From contig NZ_AFNU02000002.1 of NCBI RefSeq assembly GCF_000215935.2, positions 310,001-374,000 on the forward strand: a DNA stretch of 64,000 nt. The letters run 5' to 3'. Positions 18,517-28,369 of the stretch are shown here, in pieces. Each line of letters starts with the position of its first letter. The stretch's first letter is position 1. The position numbers and the translations under genes were made by a program. The notes beneath the pieces were generated by a model that saw nothing but the letters and a program-made list of their open reading frames with translations, made no database searches and was not told the DNA's origin. This DNA comes from Haloplasma contractile SSD-17B (GTDB taxonomy: Bacteria; Bacillota_I; Bacilli_A; Haloplasmatales; Haloplasmataceae).

Positions 18517-19227
18517 TTACTTATCTCCTAAAATAAATAGCTCAGTTGCTGAACTAAATCCATTCTCTCTGATCCAGTTCTTAGTCATTTCACACTTCTC
18601 ATTATACTGATCATAATTTTCATGTTTTTTAACACGAGCCAAGAGCTGATCACACAAAGACGTAAGATGATTGATTAATTTCTCCTCTTTCGGATCTTTT
18701 TGACTATGTGCATAATCGAAAACTTCTACATTGCTTAACTCTATTTTATTACCAATATTAAGTATATGAGTTCTTGTATACGTTTCCTCATGATAGCTAC
18801 CTAATGCTTGATCTATTTGAGCACTAAAATGGTGTAACTTAACATGAGACATTTGTTCAGGAGTTTGATTATCCGAAAACATTTCAACAATAATAAAACG
18901 ACCACCTGGCTTTAATACGCGTTTCATTTCCATTAAAACAGCTTCTTTATTTGGTAAATGATGAATCGAGTTCGAAATACAGACTGTATCAAAAACATCA
19001 TTATCATAATCTAAACTTTCTGCATCCATTTGTTTAAAATAAATATCACTTTCTTTGAATTGCTCCTCACAATGCTCTATTGCACGTTTCATATGATCAA
19101 TTCCAATAATTTCATCGTAGTCTTTTAAATATGCTTTTAGATGACGAATAAACTCTCCTCTACCTGTTGCAACATCTAAAACTTTACCGCCTGAAAATGT
19201 TGATAATTTATTAATTAAATTATCCAT
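18517..19227 (-). CDS. SAM-dependent class I methyltransferase (UbiE-like)
   Basis: 236 residues from the ATG at 19227, which has GGGGGAT 8 bases upstream; a longer frame to 19269 lacks a ribosome site. SAM-binding motif VLDVATGRGEF near residue 20, acidic strand IIGIDH, motif CISNSIHHLPNKEAVL (methyltransferase 11 type), then LKPGGRFIIVEMF. Small-molecule substrate unknown. Probably cotranscribed with the APH-like kinase downstream. Confidence 0.85.
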   Translation of the reverse strand: MDNLINKLSTFSGGKVLDVATGRGEFIRHLKAYLKDYDEIIGIDHMKRAIEHCEEQFKESDIYFKQMDAESLDYDNDVFDTVCISNSIHHLPNKEAVLMEMKRVLKPGGRFIIVEMFSDNQTPEQMSHVKLHHFSAQIDQALGSYHEETYTRTHILNIGNKIELSNVEVFDYAHSQKDPKEEKLINHLTSLCDQLLARVKKHENYDQYNEKCEMTKNWIRENGFSSATELFILGDK

Positions 19228-19345
19228 TTTAAATCCCCCTATCTTAAAAAACATACTAATTTTATTCAACAGTAGTACTGTAGTATTCTTATGTCATTAT
19301 ATCATTTTATTACATCAATTGGTAAATAATCTCTGTATGGGCATA

Positions 19346-19380
19346 AAAACAGGTTATCTTTATAAAAGATAACCTGTAAT
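19346..19380 (-). terminator. Terminator of the LytTR-lipoprotein unit
   Basis: Arms AAACAGGTTATCTT (19347-19360) and AAGATAACCTGT (19366-19377), with a T-rich minus-strand exit. Confidence 0.85.
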
Positions 19381-19421
19381 TTAAATTATTTGTCTACTCC
19401 TAAACTACTATAATAGCCTGT

Positions 19422-20621
19422 TTACTCAATTAAACTTACCTTTTGCAAACCATAGTAGCCTTTTGCATTTTTATAGTAAGTATACTCGGTATTAACATCA
19501 ACAAGTACTTTCTTACTATCCACTTCCTTAGTGTCACCAAGTGATATAACAAATATAGAACGTTCTTCTCCATCATCAGTTATAAAGCACTCTACTAAAT
19601 AACCAATTTGTAATCCATTGTAATCCGTTTCTTTTTCTTTTAGTTCTATGTTACAGCGGTCGAATTCAGCTGCATTTGGGTATACGAATGACATAGCGTC
19701 TAAATGATACTTCTTGTCATCATCAACAAGCACAAAAATAAACGTTATATCATCACTATTTTGCTTATCAAGATAAACTTCCTGCCTACCTCTTGATGAT
19801 AATAATTCATAGTTATTATTTTTAAACTTAGGTAGATAATAAGTAGAATTTTCTTTTACCTCATAATAAATGAAGTTATTATTATACAAGTTTATTTTTT
19901 CTTCATATAATCCAATTAATATAACAATTGTTATACAACTAATACCGAATAGTAGAATCATCACTTTGCTTAATTCCGGTAGTTTTCTTACTCTAGTTCC
20001 TTTTACAAAGTTATTCATATTTTGTTTATATATAAGGCTGTATATAAAAATAAGTGTTACAGCAAGGATTATTATTAATGAAATATATATAAACAAGCTT
20101 ATATTTTGTTTTATATATATGATCGTATTTCCTTCATTGACATCAGTAACATGTTCCCACTCTAACTTATCTGACTCCCCTCTATAAATCTTTATATTTT
20201 CCTTTACGTCAGTTCCAGGTATAGATAACTCAAAATGAGTAGAGTCCCCACAATAATCTTCTATTTCTTCACCACTAATCAAGTAATATTTATTTCCACC
20301 TTCATGCCAAAAATGATAACCACTGTACAGTGCGTAATTTCCACAGGATAAATTTAAACCCTCAACATCATTAACGTTCCATTTTACTATATAATTTATA
20401 TAGGGATAATTATTACTGTCTACTATTTCATCACTTCTTACAGCAATCATGGATAAATCATATTTGTTATTTTTATAAATTAAAGAATAGTCATCAAAGT
20501 ACTTCTTTTTCGTATCATTATATCCATTATAATATAAAAAAGTTTCTTTATTGAAGTCGCTACACCCACTTAAAAATAGAATTGAAATAATAAGAATTAG
20601 AGTCCCTAACAGTCTTTTCAT
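19422..20621 (-). CDS. Membrane lipoprotein with two related outer modules
   Basis: 399 residues from the ATG at 20621; the open frame runs on to a TTG at 20639 that overlaps the preceding gene. Signal peptide with lipobox LFLSGC (C20). An outer domain of ~155 residues is followed by two membrane helices (about 180-205 and 220-240) and a second outer domain of ~150 residues. Both outer parts begin alike: FLYYNGYND then KNNKYDL in the first, and FIYYEVKENS then KNNNYEL in the second, suggesting duplication. It follows the LytTR gene by 7 bases, so the two are one operon; LytTR regulators are often paired with a membrane protein that modulates them. Confidence 0.72.
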   Translation of the reverse strand: MKRLLGTLILIISILFLSGCSDFNKETFLYYNGYNDTKKKYFDDYSLIYKNNKYDLSMIAVRSDEIVDSNNYPYINYIVKWNVNDVEGLNLSCGNYALYSGYHFWHEGGNKYYLISGEEIEDYCGDSTHFELSIPGTDVKENIKIYRGESDKLEWEHVTDVNEGNTIIYIKQNISLFIYISLIIILAVTLIFIYSLIYKQNMNNFVKGTRVRKLPELSKVMILLFGISCITIVILIGLYEEKINLYNNNFIYYEVKENSTYYLPKFKNNNYELLSSRGRQEVYLDKQNSDDITFIFVLVDDDKKYHLDAMSFVYPNAAEFDRCNIELKEKETDYNGLQIGYLVECFITDDGEERSIFVISLGDTKEVDSKKVLVDVNTEYTYYKNAKGYYGLQKVSLIE

Positions 20622-20628
20622 CGTCCCA

Positions 20629-21078
20629 CTACCTTTCAATAAACTCTTTAAATTGATAATAATAACTTCTAGTGACGTGTACTTTGTAATTATTCTTCAT
20701 TTTTAAAATAAATTTTCGATTAATTGTAGGTGTAATACTCGTGATTTGGTTTAGATTCACTATAAATGAGTTACTTACCCTCATAAACTCAGACTCTTCT
20801 AGAAGGTTTTCAAGTTCATATAGTTTGTATTTTACATCTAACTCATGCTCTTCTGTATGACATATGACATCGTTCCCATAACTCTCAAAGTAAATAATGT
20901 CATCTGGTTTAATCAGAAAGATCTCATTGGCTTTTGTCCCAACTATTTTTTTTATCTTATGATTCTTTTCTACTAGTGTATAATCAAAATTTATTTGATT
21001 TATTTCAATCCCTAAATGCTCAAAATAAGCCTTCAAATCATTATACTTCTCATCGTCTACAACAAGTCTTACCTTCAC
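20629..21078 (-). CDS. LytTR-family DNA-binding regulator
   Basis: 149 residues from the GTG at 21078, since GAGGTGA is 5 bases upstream; the longer frame to 21087 would overlap the ribosome site. The C-terminal ~95 residues are a LytTR DNA-binding domain (DDIIYFESYGNDV, then FMRVSNSFIVNLNQI). The N-terminal ~50 residues are a short non-receiver domain, as in the stand-alone LytTR regulators that sit with membrane partners rather than in two-component systems. Likely autoregulates this operon. Confidence 0.87.
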   Translation of the reverse strand: MKVRLVVDDEKYNDLKAYFEHLGIEINQINFDYTLVEKNHKIKKIVGTKANEIFLIKPDDIIYFESYGNDVICHTEEHELDVKYKLYELENLLEESEFMRVSNSFIVNLNQITSITPTINRKFILKMKNNYKVHVTRSYYYQFKEFIER

Positions 21079-21197
21079 ACTGATCACCTCTACTATTATA
21101 ATATCATTTGAAAAATTAAAAATCAGTAATATAATCTACTTTGCATATATTCATATTTACATTGCACGTTATGACTATTATTGAACATTACAGTAAT

Positions 21198-21243
21198 AAA
21201 GGCTGTGTCAACAACCACTACTTAGTTGTCAACACAGCCTTCA
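21198..21243 (-). terminator. Terminator after aspartate decarboxylase gene
   Basis: Arms AAGGCTGTGT (21199-21208) and ACACAGCCTT (21232-21241), plus inner ACAAC/GTTGT pairing. Confidence 0.85.
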
Positions 21244-21253
21244 TTCTTAAAAA

Positions 21254-22924
21254 TTAAACCGCTGATAACGCTAATTCTTCCATTCTTTCTTCCTGTTCTT
21301 GTTCGTTCAACTGTTCTCTCCATATTGCAGTATATACATTCATCATTCGATTAAGTGCTTGTCCAATTTTAGTGTAGGCTTCATCATTCAAGTTAGCAAG
21401 TGATACCCTTATAGACCACTCTGAACTACTGAACGCATCACCGTTCAATAAAACGACTGATTCTTTTTCAGCTAAGTGAAGGATTAAATCGATTGGCTTA
21501 TACTTTGTTTGTAAAAATTCAGCAAAATCTGAACCCTTTAGATAAAACGCCAATTCTAGTATATTAATTTCTGTGTAATAGGCGGCACCATAAGGGTTAC
21601 TTTCTACTCTTACGCCTAAACCGTCAAATAATAGGTTTTGTCTTTTTCGACAGATGTCTTTTGTTCGTTCTTTGTACTTATGTTGTTTGTCTAAAACTGC
21701 GAAAATCGAGAAGAATGCCATCTGTATTTGTTGTGGTGTTGATAAACCAGCTGTATGATTTAAGGCAACCTGTCTACTATCAGCAACAATCCGATCAATA
21801 AAAGGAATGGATTCTGGATTTACTGTTAGAGATTCGTATCGTCTATCAACTAATTCCTTCAAAGGTTTAGGCAGCTCACGTAACTTCTGATCAAAGATAT
21901 TGTTCTCCTGAAGAGCAATTGTTCCTAACCGCCAACCTGTTACACCAAAATACTTTGAGAATGAATAGACCCCAATTGTATTGTAAGCTAAATCTCCAAC
22001 TAAAGAAGAAAAGTCATCAACAAATGTTCCATAAACATCATCTGATATAATCATCAATTCTTTATGATCGTTCTTTACAATTTGAGTCAAATAATTAATC
22101 GATTCAGATTTAATCGCAACAGACGATGGGTTACTTGGGTTCACTACAAATACAGCTTTAATATCTTGATCTTTTAGTTTATCAAGTTCTTCTTCAGGGT
22201 ATTGCCACGTACGAGTTCCATGATTATTTGTTTCACATGCATTAATTTTAACGATATCAAAGTCATATCGAGGTAAAAGTGGAATCTCTAAATACGGTGT
22301 AAATATTGGGACCATTAATGCAATTTTATCTCCTTTATGAAGGAGCTCATTTGCAATTAATGAATCAAAAATATAACACATCGTTGCAGTAGCTCCCTCA
22401 ACAGCAAATAAATTAAATTTTTCATTTGATTGATAATCGCCATAAGACAACTCTTGATGTAGGTAGTCACCAACAACCTGTTCAACATGTGAAAGCATGC
22501 GATCAGGAACAGGGTAATTATCTCCAATAATCGCATCTGTTAATTCAAATACCCAATCGTCAGCATTATACCCCTTATCTTTTATTCCATAATCTATTAT
22601 TTCTTTTAACAACTCTACACCAGGGGCACCTAAATTCGACTCTACATAACTGTAGAACCGATTTGCTATACCCTTCTTTTTAGGCATTCCTGCTAAATTT
22701 CCCTCTGCCCATGTGCGACGTGTTTCCTCAACTGCAAAATGACCGAATGTAAAAAAGGCATCTCTAGGGGTAGAAGCAGTCCAATTAGGATTCCCTCTCC
22801 CGGCATCTAATAAAGTTTTTCCTGGCTCTTTAGCTAGTTCAATTAACTTGTCCTTTAATTCAAAGGCACTTACCTCTCCATATAATTCTCTAATTTCCTC
22901 ACTTTTAGCATCTTGTGCATGCAT
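21254..22924 (-). CDS. aspD: Aspartate 4-decarboxylase / bifunctional aspartate aminotransferase
   Basis: 556 residues, the length of the large PLP fold type I aspartate beta-decarboxylases (L-aspartate to L-alanine + CO2). The long N-terminal extension contains the family-specific LDAGRGNPNW. The PLP-lysine segment is YSFSKYFGVTGWRLG and the Asn/Asp cofactor contacts lie in VVNPSNPSS and IISDDVYG. In lactic acid bacteria this enzyme, with the AspT antiporter, makes a proton-motive cycle; no antiporter gene is adjacent here. Followed by its own terminator, preceded by a ~450-base region, so a single-gene unit. Confidence 0.9.
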   Translation of the reverse strand: MHAQDAKSEEIRELYGEVSAFELKDKLIELAKEPGKTLLDAGRGNPNWTASTPRDAFFTFGHFAVEETRRTWAEGNLAGMPKKKGIANRFYSYVESNLGAPGVELLKEIIDYGIKDKGYNADDWVFELTDAIIGDNYPVPDRMLSHVEQVVGDYLHQELSYGDYQSNEKFNLFAVEGATATMCYIFDSLIANELLHKGDKIALMVPIFTPYLEIPLLPRYDFDIVKINACETNNHGTRTWQYPEEELDKLKDQDIKAVFVVNPSNPSSVAIKSESINYLTQIVKNDHKELMIISDDVYGTFVDDFSSLVGDLAYNTIGVYSFSKYFGVTGWRLGTIALQENNIFDQKLRELPKPLKELVDRRYESLTVNPESIPFIDRIVADSRQVALNHTAGLSTPQQIQMAFFSIFAVLDKQHKYKERTKDICRKRQNLLFDGLGVRVESNPYGAAYYTEINILELAFYLKGSDFAEFLQTKYKPIDLILHLAEKESVVLLNGDAFSSSEWSIRVSLANLNDEAYTKIGQALNRMMNVYTAIWREQLNEQEQEERMEELALSAV

Positions 22925-23305
22925 GAATCAATTTCCTCCTATACTTTTTTAAACCACATACTTATACTATAAAATTGGAAGTATCAAAATAATATATATA
23001 TTTAAACATTTTTCACACTTCTTCACAATGTATAATTCTAACAAGATAATCCCGTTCTGTCCAATCATAAGACATCTTAAAAACTCAGGTATATCTTAAT
23101 AATTGACAGTAATGGAATTAGTTCGACATAGCAATATCGACCATATAACTTAATGAAAACGGTATTATTACTTCAATGAATATGGCAGTAAAAGTGTTAA
23201 ATATTTTTTTGTGTTTTTTTATTTTCTATTAATAAAATCAATAACAATAATTAAGTTAATTTAATATAAACATTAAAATACCTAGTCTCCAACTTGAATA
23301 CATAT
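22925..23305. other. Intergenic, no gene seen
   Basis: About 380 very AT-rich bases upstream of the aspartate decarboxylase gene. No coding frame and no recognisable riboswitch. It presumably includes the promoter and leader of that gene. Confidence 0.5.
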
Positions 23306-23307
23306 CA

Positions 23308-23352
23308 AACAATAAATCCTATGATTCAATTTTAGAATCATAGGATTTATTT
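23308..23352 (-). terminator. Terminator after tandem GNAT gene
   Basis: Arms AAATCCTATGATTC (23314-23327) and GAATCATAGGATTT (23335-23348). Same stem sequence as the terminators near 25490 and 60800. Confidence 0.88.
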
Positions 23353-23381
23353 TACATATTGGCACGTATAGTTCTTTAAAT

Positions 23382-24236
23382 CTATAACTTAATCTCTAAA
23401 CAAATATAATTACTATATACTTTAAACCCTAATTTTTCAGAGTATGCTCTTGCATTATGATCATTAGACTCGATAAAGAAAACAACGTCTTCAAGCTCAC
23501 CCTTTTCAAATCCCTCTTTTATAGTTGCAGTAATTAGATCTGATTCTACATCGGTTCCCTCTAAATCTTCATCAATTAATAGAGCATAGATTTCTAACTC
23601 TGTTTTAACGTTTAATTTCGCAGCAATACTTGCCTTGATTTTATTTTCAGAGTAAAAAGCATAAATAAGCCACTTATCCATGACCTCTTTAATTCTACTA
23701 CTATTCCAATAAATATCACCCGCATAATAATCATGAAATGTTGCAAAATCTTCATAATTCGTTTCATCTATTTTTACTATTTTATTTTTCATCTGACTCG
23801 GTTTAAAGTCTTCTATTTCAAGCCTTTGATCAATATCTGAGCCAATAATTTCAAACCCGTGACCTAACAAACTATTAATTGAAACCTTATTTTCTTTTGT
23901 TAGGCCTATATTAATTTCATAGCCACTATAGTTTTCTCGTAGATATTTTAAAAACTCAGTTATAACAGTTTCTATATTGCTCTTTATGAAAAAACCATTT
24001 GTTGATATATACGATTCCTTTTTTAATACATTGAGATAAGTAACAGCAATCAGGTCATTAGCAATAAAGTACCCCAGTATTTCATCATCAGGCTCGTATA
24101 ATGAGCGTTTATATCGCTTGAAAAACTCTTCCTGAGAATCTCTTAATGGATAACTATTTGTTATCGAACTTTTTGACAATGAGTATGCCAAATGTGATGC
24201 TTCATCTATTTCGTTTGGTCTTAATTTTCTTAACAT
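23382..24236 (-). CDS. Tandem GNAT-like acetyltransferase
   Basis: 284 residues forming two GNAT-like halves. The N half (~1-140) has NSLLGHGFEIIGSD where the final GNAT strand is expected. The C half (~150-284) ends in NARAYSEKLGFKVYSNY. Glycine-rich acetyl-CoA loops are poorly conserved in both halves, so only one half, or neither, may bind acetyl-CoA well. Ribosome site AAGAGGG/AAAGGA upstream of the ATG. Substrate unknown. Confidence 0.75.
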   Translation of the reverse strand: MLRKLRPNEIDEASHLAYSLSKSSITNSYPLRDSQEEFFKRYKRSLYEPDDEILGYFIANDLIAVTYLNVLKKESYISTNGFFIKSNIETVITEFLKYLRENYSGYEINIGLTKENKVSINSLLGHGFEIIGSDIDQRLEIEDFKPSQMKNKIVKIDETNYEDFATFHDYYAGDIYWNSSRIKEVMDKWLIYAFYSENKIKASIAAKLNVKTELEIYALLIDEDLEGTDVESDLITATIKEGFEKGELEDVVFFIESNDHNARAYSEKLGFKVYSNYICLEIKL

Positions 24237-24421
24237 GATATTGATCCTTTCCCTCTTCAGTTATAATTACTTTACACTATCATACCATTTTCTCCCAGTT
24301 AATTCTAACATTTATTATTTAATACTATTCTTCATCTTATGATAGTGGTAGTATTTGTAATACACTGTGTTATAATAAAAACTAAAGATTTATATCTACT
24401 AATAGAAAAGAGGGCTTATAT

Positions 24422-25468
24422 ATGAACAATGAATTTTTAAATGAATTATTATCAACTTCATCTCCATCCGGAAACGAGGAAGCAATTCAACTTAAGTGGA
24501 GAGATTACGTAAAGGCCTTTGCTGATGAAGTTAGAACAGATATGGCAGGAAATGTGATTGGAGTTCTTAATCCAAATGCTCCTTTTAAAGTACTGATAGC
24601 AGGTCACTGTGACGAAATTGGGTTTATGGTGAAACGTATTGATGAAAATGGATTTATCTACGTTGAAAAAGTAGGAGGCATTAGTCCTAAGATTGCCATT
24701 GGGATGAAAGTCTCGATTTTAGGGTATAATGGCCCTATAACGGGTGTAATTGGGGCAAATGCCGAGCATCATGGTGGCGTTAAAGAACAGTTATCATTTG
24801 AGGATTTATACATCGATTGTGGGGCAAAAAATAAAAAAGAGATGGAGCAATTTGTTCAAATAGGCGATTTAGGTGTATACAAGAGAGACCTCGAGCATCT
24901 AATGAATAATCGAATCAGTGGTAGAGGTCTCGATAATAGAACAGGTGCTTTTATTGTAGCTGAAGTCCTAAGAGAACTTGCTAATCAAGATCTCAACGTT
25001 GGAGTTTATGCAGTAAGCACAGTAAACGAGGAAACAAATATGGGTGGTGCTTACTTTGCAGGAGCAGGAATCGAACCAACCATGGCAATAGCATGCGATG
25101 TTACGTTTTCAACAGACTATCCAAGTGTCAGTCGTGCTAAACATGGTGAAATTGATTTAGATAAAGGACCTGTACTAGCTAAAGGGGCTCCAATTAATAA
25201 AAAAATCAATGCTTTACTTGAAAAATCAGCTAAAACTTTAAATATAGAGCTTCAATATGAGTTAACACCGCGTAATACAGGGACAGATGCAGATAAGATG
25301 AGACTATCAGGAAAAGGTGTTCCTGTTGCATTAGTATCATTACCTCTACGATACATGCACTCTCCTGTTGAAACGGTAAGTCTAACCGATATTGAAGAGG
25401 AAATCAAACTTTTATCAACCATGATTAAGCATTTAACGGGTGATGAGGATTTAAATCCATTATCATAA
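24422..25468 (+). CDS. M42-family metalloaminopeptidase
   Basis: 348 residues. The dinuclear metal site is visible: AGHCDEIGFMV (first His and Asp, near residue 60), GRGLDNRTGAF (bridging Asp, near 180), NEETNMGG (catalytic Glu pair, near 210) and CDVTF (near 230), with MHSPVE near the C terminus providing the last His. Members form large tetrahedral dodecamers that trim peptides in the cytoplasm (glutamyl or broad aminopeptidases). A second member of the family lies at 38110-39174. Confidence 0.92.
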   Translation: MNNEFLNELLSTSSPSGNEEAIQLKWRDYVKAFADEVRTDMAGNVIGVLNPNAPFKVLIAGHCDEIGFMVKRIDENGFIYVEKVGGISPKIAIGMKVSILGYNGPITGVIGANAEHHGGVKEQLSFEDLYIDCGAKNKKEMEQFVQIGDLGVYKRDLEHLMNNRISGRGLDNRTGAFIVAEVLRELANQDLNVGVYAVSTVNEETNMGGAYFAGAGIEPTMAIACDVTFSTDYPSVSRAKHGEIDLDKGPVLAKGAPINKKINALLEKSAKTLNIELQYELTPRNTGTDADKMRLSGKGVPVALVSLPLRYMHSPVETVSLTDIEEEIKLLSTMIKHLTGDEDLNPLS

Positions 25469-25486
25469 TATCGCCTTGTTTTACTA

Positions 25487-25525
25487 GAAAAAAATCCTAT
25501 GATTCTAAAATCATAGGATTTTTTA
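25487..25525 (+). terminator. Terminator after M42 peptidase gene
   Basis: AAAAAATCCTATGATT / AATCATAGGATTTTTT arms with a 4-base spacer. Confidence 0.9.
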
Positions 25526-25636
25526 GTTTTAATCTGAGGTGTATTCTTATCATTAATACGAATGTGGTTAATGCTTACTGTATATGAATATATAATATTA
25601 TACTTATTTATATACTAAAAAAAGATGAATCTCCTT

Positions 25637-27271
25637 TTAAATGCATAGTTCATGTATTGGTTTTGGTTTACTTAATAAATATCCCTGATATTTATGACAC
25701 CCAAGTTTTCTCAGGAAAGCTAATTGTTCATCAGTTTCTACACCTTCAGCAACCACTTCGAACCCACGTATCTTAGATAAGTTAATAATCATTTCAATCA
25801 TTGTTTGGTCTACTTTATTATTAATGATGTTATCAATAAATGATTTATCAATTTTGAGATCATTAAAGTAAAATTCTTTAATATACGTCATTGAAGAATA
25901 CCCTTTACCAAAATCATCAATCGATATTTTTATATTTCTTACTCGTAATTCCTTAATTACTTCCTTTGATAAGTTAATATCATTTAGTGCAATATTTTCA
26001 GTAATCTCTAGTTGTAGATTACTTGGATTTACTACATATTTTTTAAGAACGCGATCGACTGTTGGGATAAAATGTGTTGATAAGAAGAATTGTGGTGAGA
26101 TATTAATTGATATGTTATATTTTTTCTTTCCTTGTTTGTTCCACTCACTAAGTTGCTGTGCAGCTATCTCTAAAACAGTTATGTCAATTTGTGAGATTAA
26201 ACCAGTTTCTTCAGCACAGGAAATGAATGCATCTGGATAAATTATCCCTTTAGTAGGATGATTCCATCGAACTAGAGCCTCTAAGCCTGTAATTTTATTC
26301 GTTTCTATACATGCTTTTGGTTGATAATGAATAATAAATTCCTTATTTTCTATTGCACTCTTAATTTCATACACTTTTTTATAATGATTATTAAAGTTTT
26401 CCCATAAGTCATCATTAAAAATGACATATCGATTCTTTCCTTGTCTTTTAGCAAAATATAAAGCAATATCAGCCTTTTTTAAAATTTCATCTAGACAATC
26501 TCCGTTTTCAGGATAGACTGCAACACCCACACTGATTGATATCTTCATATTCTTTTCATTAATAGTTGCAGGTTGTCCAGCAATATCTTGGATCTTATTC
26601 AAAAAAGGTATAATCGATTTTGTATTTATACACGATCGATTTTCACTGATAATGACAAACTCATCCCCAGATATACGACATACGATATCATCTTTATCAA
26701 CTACTTGTTGTAATCGATTCGCTATGAGTTTAAGCACCTCATCTCCACCTATATGACCACAATAATCATTTATAAATTTAAAATCATCAACATCGATATA
26801 AAGAAGCGCCATTTGGGTATTTATATCCTTGTAATTTGATAATAAATAATTTCGATTTGGCAAATTTGTTAAGGCATCATAGTAGGCTATTTTTTCTAAC
26901 TGCTTATTTAAAGTGATATAATTATATAAGACAGTTATTGCACCTATAATAATAAAACATAGCCCTAAAAAAAGAGTAGCCCTGTAGATATTTAAGTAAA
27001 TAGACTGCTTTAAAAACATGTAATCAAATAGATAAAAGTCTACAAAACTAAACATATTGGTTAAGATAATAAATAGAAAACCCAGAGATAATTTTTTCGA
27101 TTTTAAGCTAATAGTGATTAAATAAATGTTGACTAATAAGGCAATTAATAACCCACTGTAATATAAACTAAATAGACGATTTTTTTCTGTAACCCCTTGA
27201 ACAAAAATAATACCTATTAAGATGAGTAAATTTGCAATAAGTATTCTGATTTTAACTCTATTTGTAAACAT
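25637..27271 (-). CDS. Membrane GGDEF-EAL cyclic-di-GMP protein
   Basis: 544 residues. N-terminal membrane region with five or so helices (1-125), then a GGDEF domain (~130-285) whose active-site motif reads SGDEF, and an EAL domain (~300-544) with intact LEALVRW and DDFGKGYSS motifs plus the TGLEALVRW/PEEF-type entry. The allosteric RxxD site upstream of SGDEF is not present (DKDD). The EAL domain looks catalytically complete, so phosphodiesterase activity (c-di-GMP to pGpG) is likely; the cyclase may also work because SGDEF variants can be active. No sensory domain other than the membrane part. Confidence 0.9.
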   Translation of the reverse strand: MFTNRVKIRILIANLLILIGIIFVQGVTEKNRLFSLYYSGLLIALLVNIYLITISLKSKKLSLGFLFIILTNMFSFVDFYLFDYMFLKQSIYLNIYRATLFLGLCFIIIGAITVLYNYITLNKQLEKIAYYDALTNLPNRNYLLSNYKDINTQMALLYIDVDDFKFINDYCGHIGGDEVLKLIANRLQQVVDKDDIVCRISGDEFVIISENRSCINTKSIIPFLNKIQDIAGQPATINEKNMKISISVGVAVYPENGDCLDEILKKADIALYFAKRQGKNRYVIFNDDLWENFNNHYKKVYEIKSAIENKEFIIHYQPKACIETNKITGLEALVRWNHPTKGIIYPDAFISCAEETGLISQIDITVLEIAAQQLSEWNKQGKKKYNISINISPQFFLSTHFIPTVDRVLKKYVVNPSNLQLEITENIALNDINLSKEVIKELRVRNIKISIDDFGKGYSSMTYIKEFYFNDLKIDKSFIDNIINNKVDQTMIEMIINLSKIRGFEVVAEGVETDEQLAFLRKLGCHKYQGYLLSKPKPIHELCI

Positions 27272-27511
27272 ATAATTTCTCCCCTAACCTTTCATAATTC
27301 GACATTATAATACCATAATTTAGGTTTTATTTCTACTTGATTTAATATATATTATTTCGAATTTCTTAGCTCATTTAAACCTATAATTTATCTTTTTCGT
27401 ACTCATTTATTAACATAACCTATCTAACATCATAATGAATATATGCGGCCTGGCCTCGTATGTCTACAATCAATATGGAAATGAGTTATATTTGGGTATT
27501 TCATTTTAACT

Positions 27512-27546
27512 AAAAAAAACCGATAGTAATCATACTATCGAAGTTT
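27512..27546 (-). terminator. Terminator of iron importer operon
   Basis: CGATAGTA (27521-27528) and TACTATCG (27533-27540) arms, followed on the minus strand by GGTTTTTTTT. Confidence 0.87.
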
Positions 27547-27554
27547 AGTTACTA

Positions 27555-28358
27555 TTAAGTTGTACTCTTTATCATTCTACCTTTTCCATGTGGGATACAA
27601 AGAGGTGTACCAAAGATAGTATCAACACCAATGCTACAATCCATATTAAATACTTGTTTAATCATTTCAGGTGTTACTATATCCTCAGGCTTTCCCTCAG
27701 CAAAGATGTTTTTATCCTTAATTGCAACCATATGATGGGCATAACGGCAAGCAAGATTTAAATCATGCAGTACCATAATAACCGTACATTTATTTTCGCG
27801 ATTTAATTCGAATAATAAGTCGAGTACTTCAATTTGATGTGCCATATCTAAATAGGTTGTTGGTTCATCTAATAGAAGAATATCTGTTCCTTGTGCTAAA
27901 GTCATGGCAATCCATGCTCTTTGACGCTGACCTCCTGATAAAGCTTCGATAGGCCGATCAGCGTACTCTGTCATTTTAGTATCTTCTAACGCTTTTTGTA
28001 CCATCATTTCATCTTCTTCAGACCACTGCTTCAACCAACTTTGATGGGGATATCTTCCTTGTTTCACTAATTGCATGACAGTTAGTCCCTCTGGTGCTAC
28101 CGGTCCTTGTGGTAGAATCGCAAGTTTTTTGGCAACTTCTTTCGTGTGCAATTTAGAAATCTCTTCTCCGTTTAGAATCACTGAACCACTTTGCGGTTTT
28201 AGTAAGCGTGCCATTGAACGAAGTAATGTAGATTTTCCACATCCATTACTACCAACAAATATGGTAATTTCACCTTCTGGAATTTTTAAACTGAGGTTTT
28301 CAATTACTGGATCTTTCCCGTATGATAATGTTAATAAACTCGTCTCAATCGTCTTCAT
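27555..28358 (-). CDS. Iron-siderophore ABC transporter ATPase (FecE/FhuC type)
   Basis: 267 residues. Walker [12 protein letters not shown] near 36-46, ABC signature [18 protein letters not shown], Walker [13 protein letters not shown] and switch HDLNLA, all standard for ferric-siderophore/cobalamin importers. The protein powers the two permeases encoded immediately upstream (gap of 11 bases) and works at the inner face of the membrane. Last gene of the four-gene operon, followed by a terminator. Confidence 0.93.
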   Translation of the reverse strand: MKTIETSLLTLSYGKDPVIENLSLKIPEGEITIFVGSNGCGKSTLLRSMARLLKPQSGSVILNGEEISKLHTKEVAKKLAILPQGPVAPEGLTVMQLVKQGRYPHQSWLKQWSEEDEMMVQKALEDTKMTEYADRPIEALSGGQRQRAWIAMTLAQGTDILLLDEPTTYLDMAHQIEVLDLLFELNRENKCTVIMVLHDLNLACRYAHHMVAIKDKNIFAEGKPEDIVTPEMIKQVFNMDCSIGVDTIFGTPLCIPHGKGRMIKSTT

Positions 28359-28369
28359 AATATGCCTCC

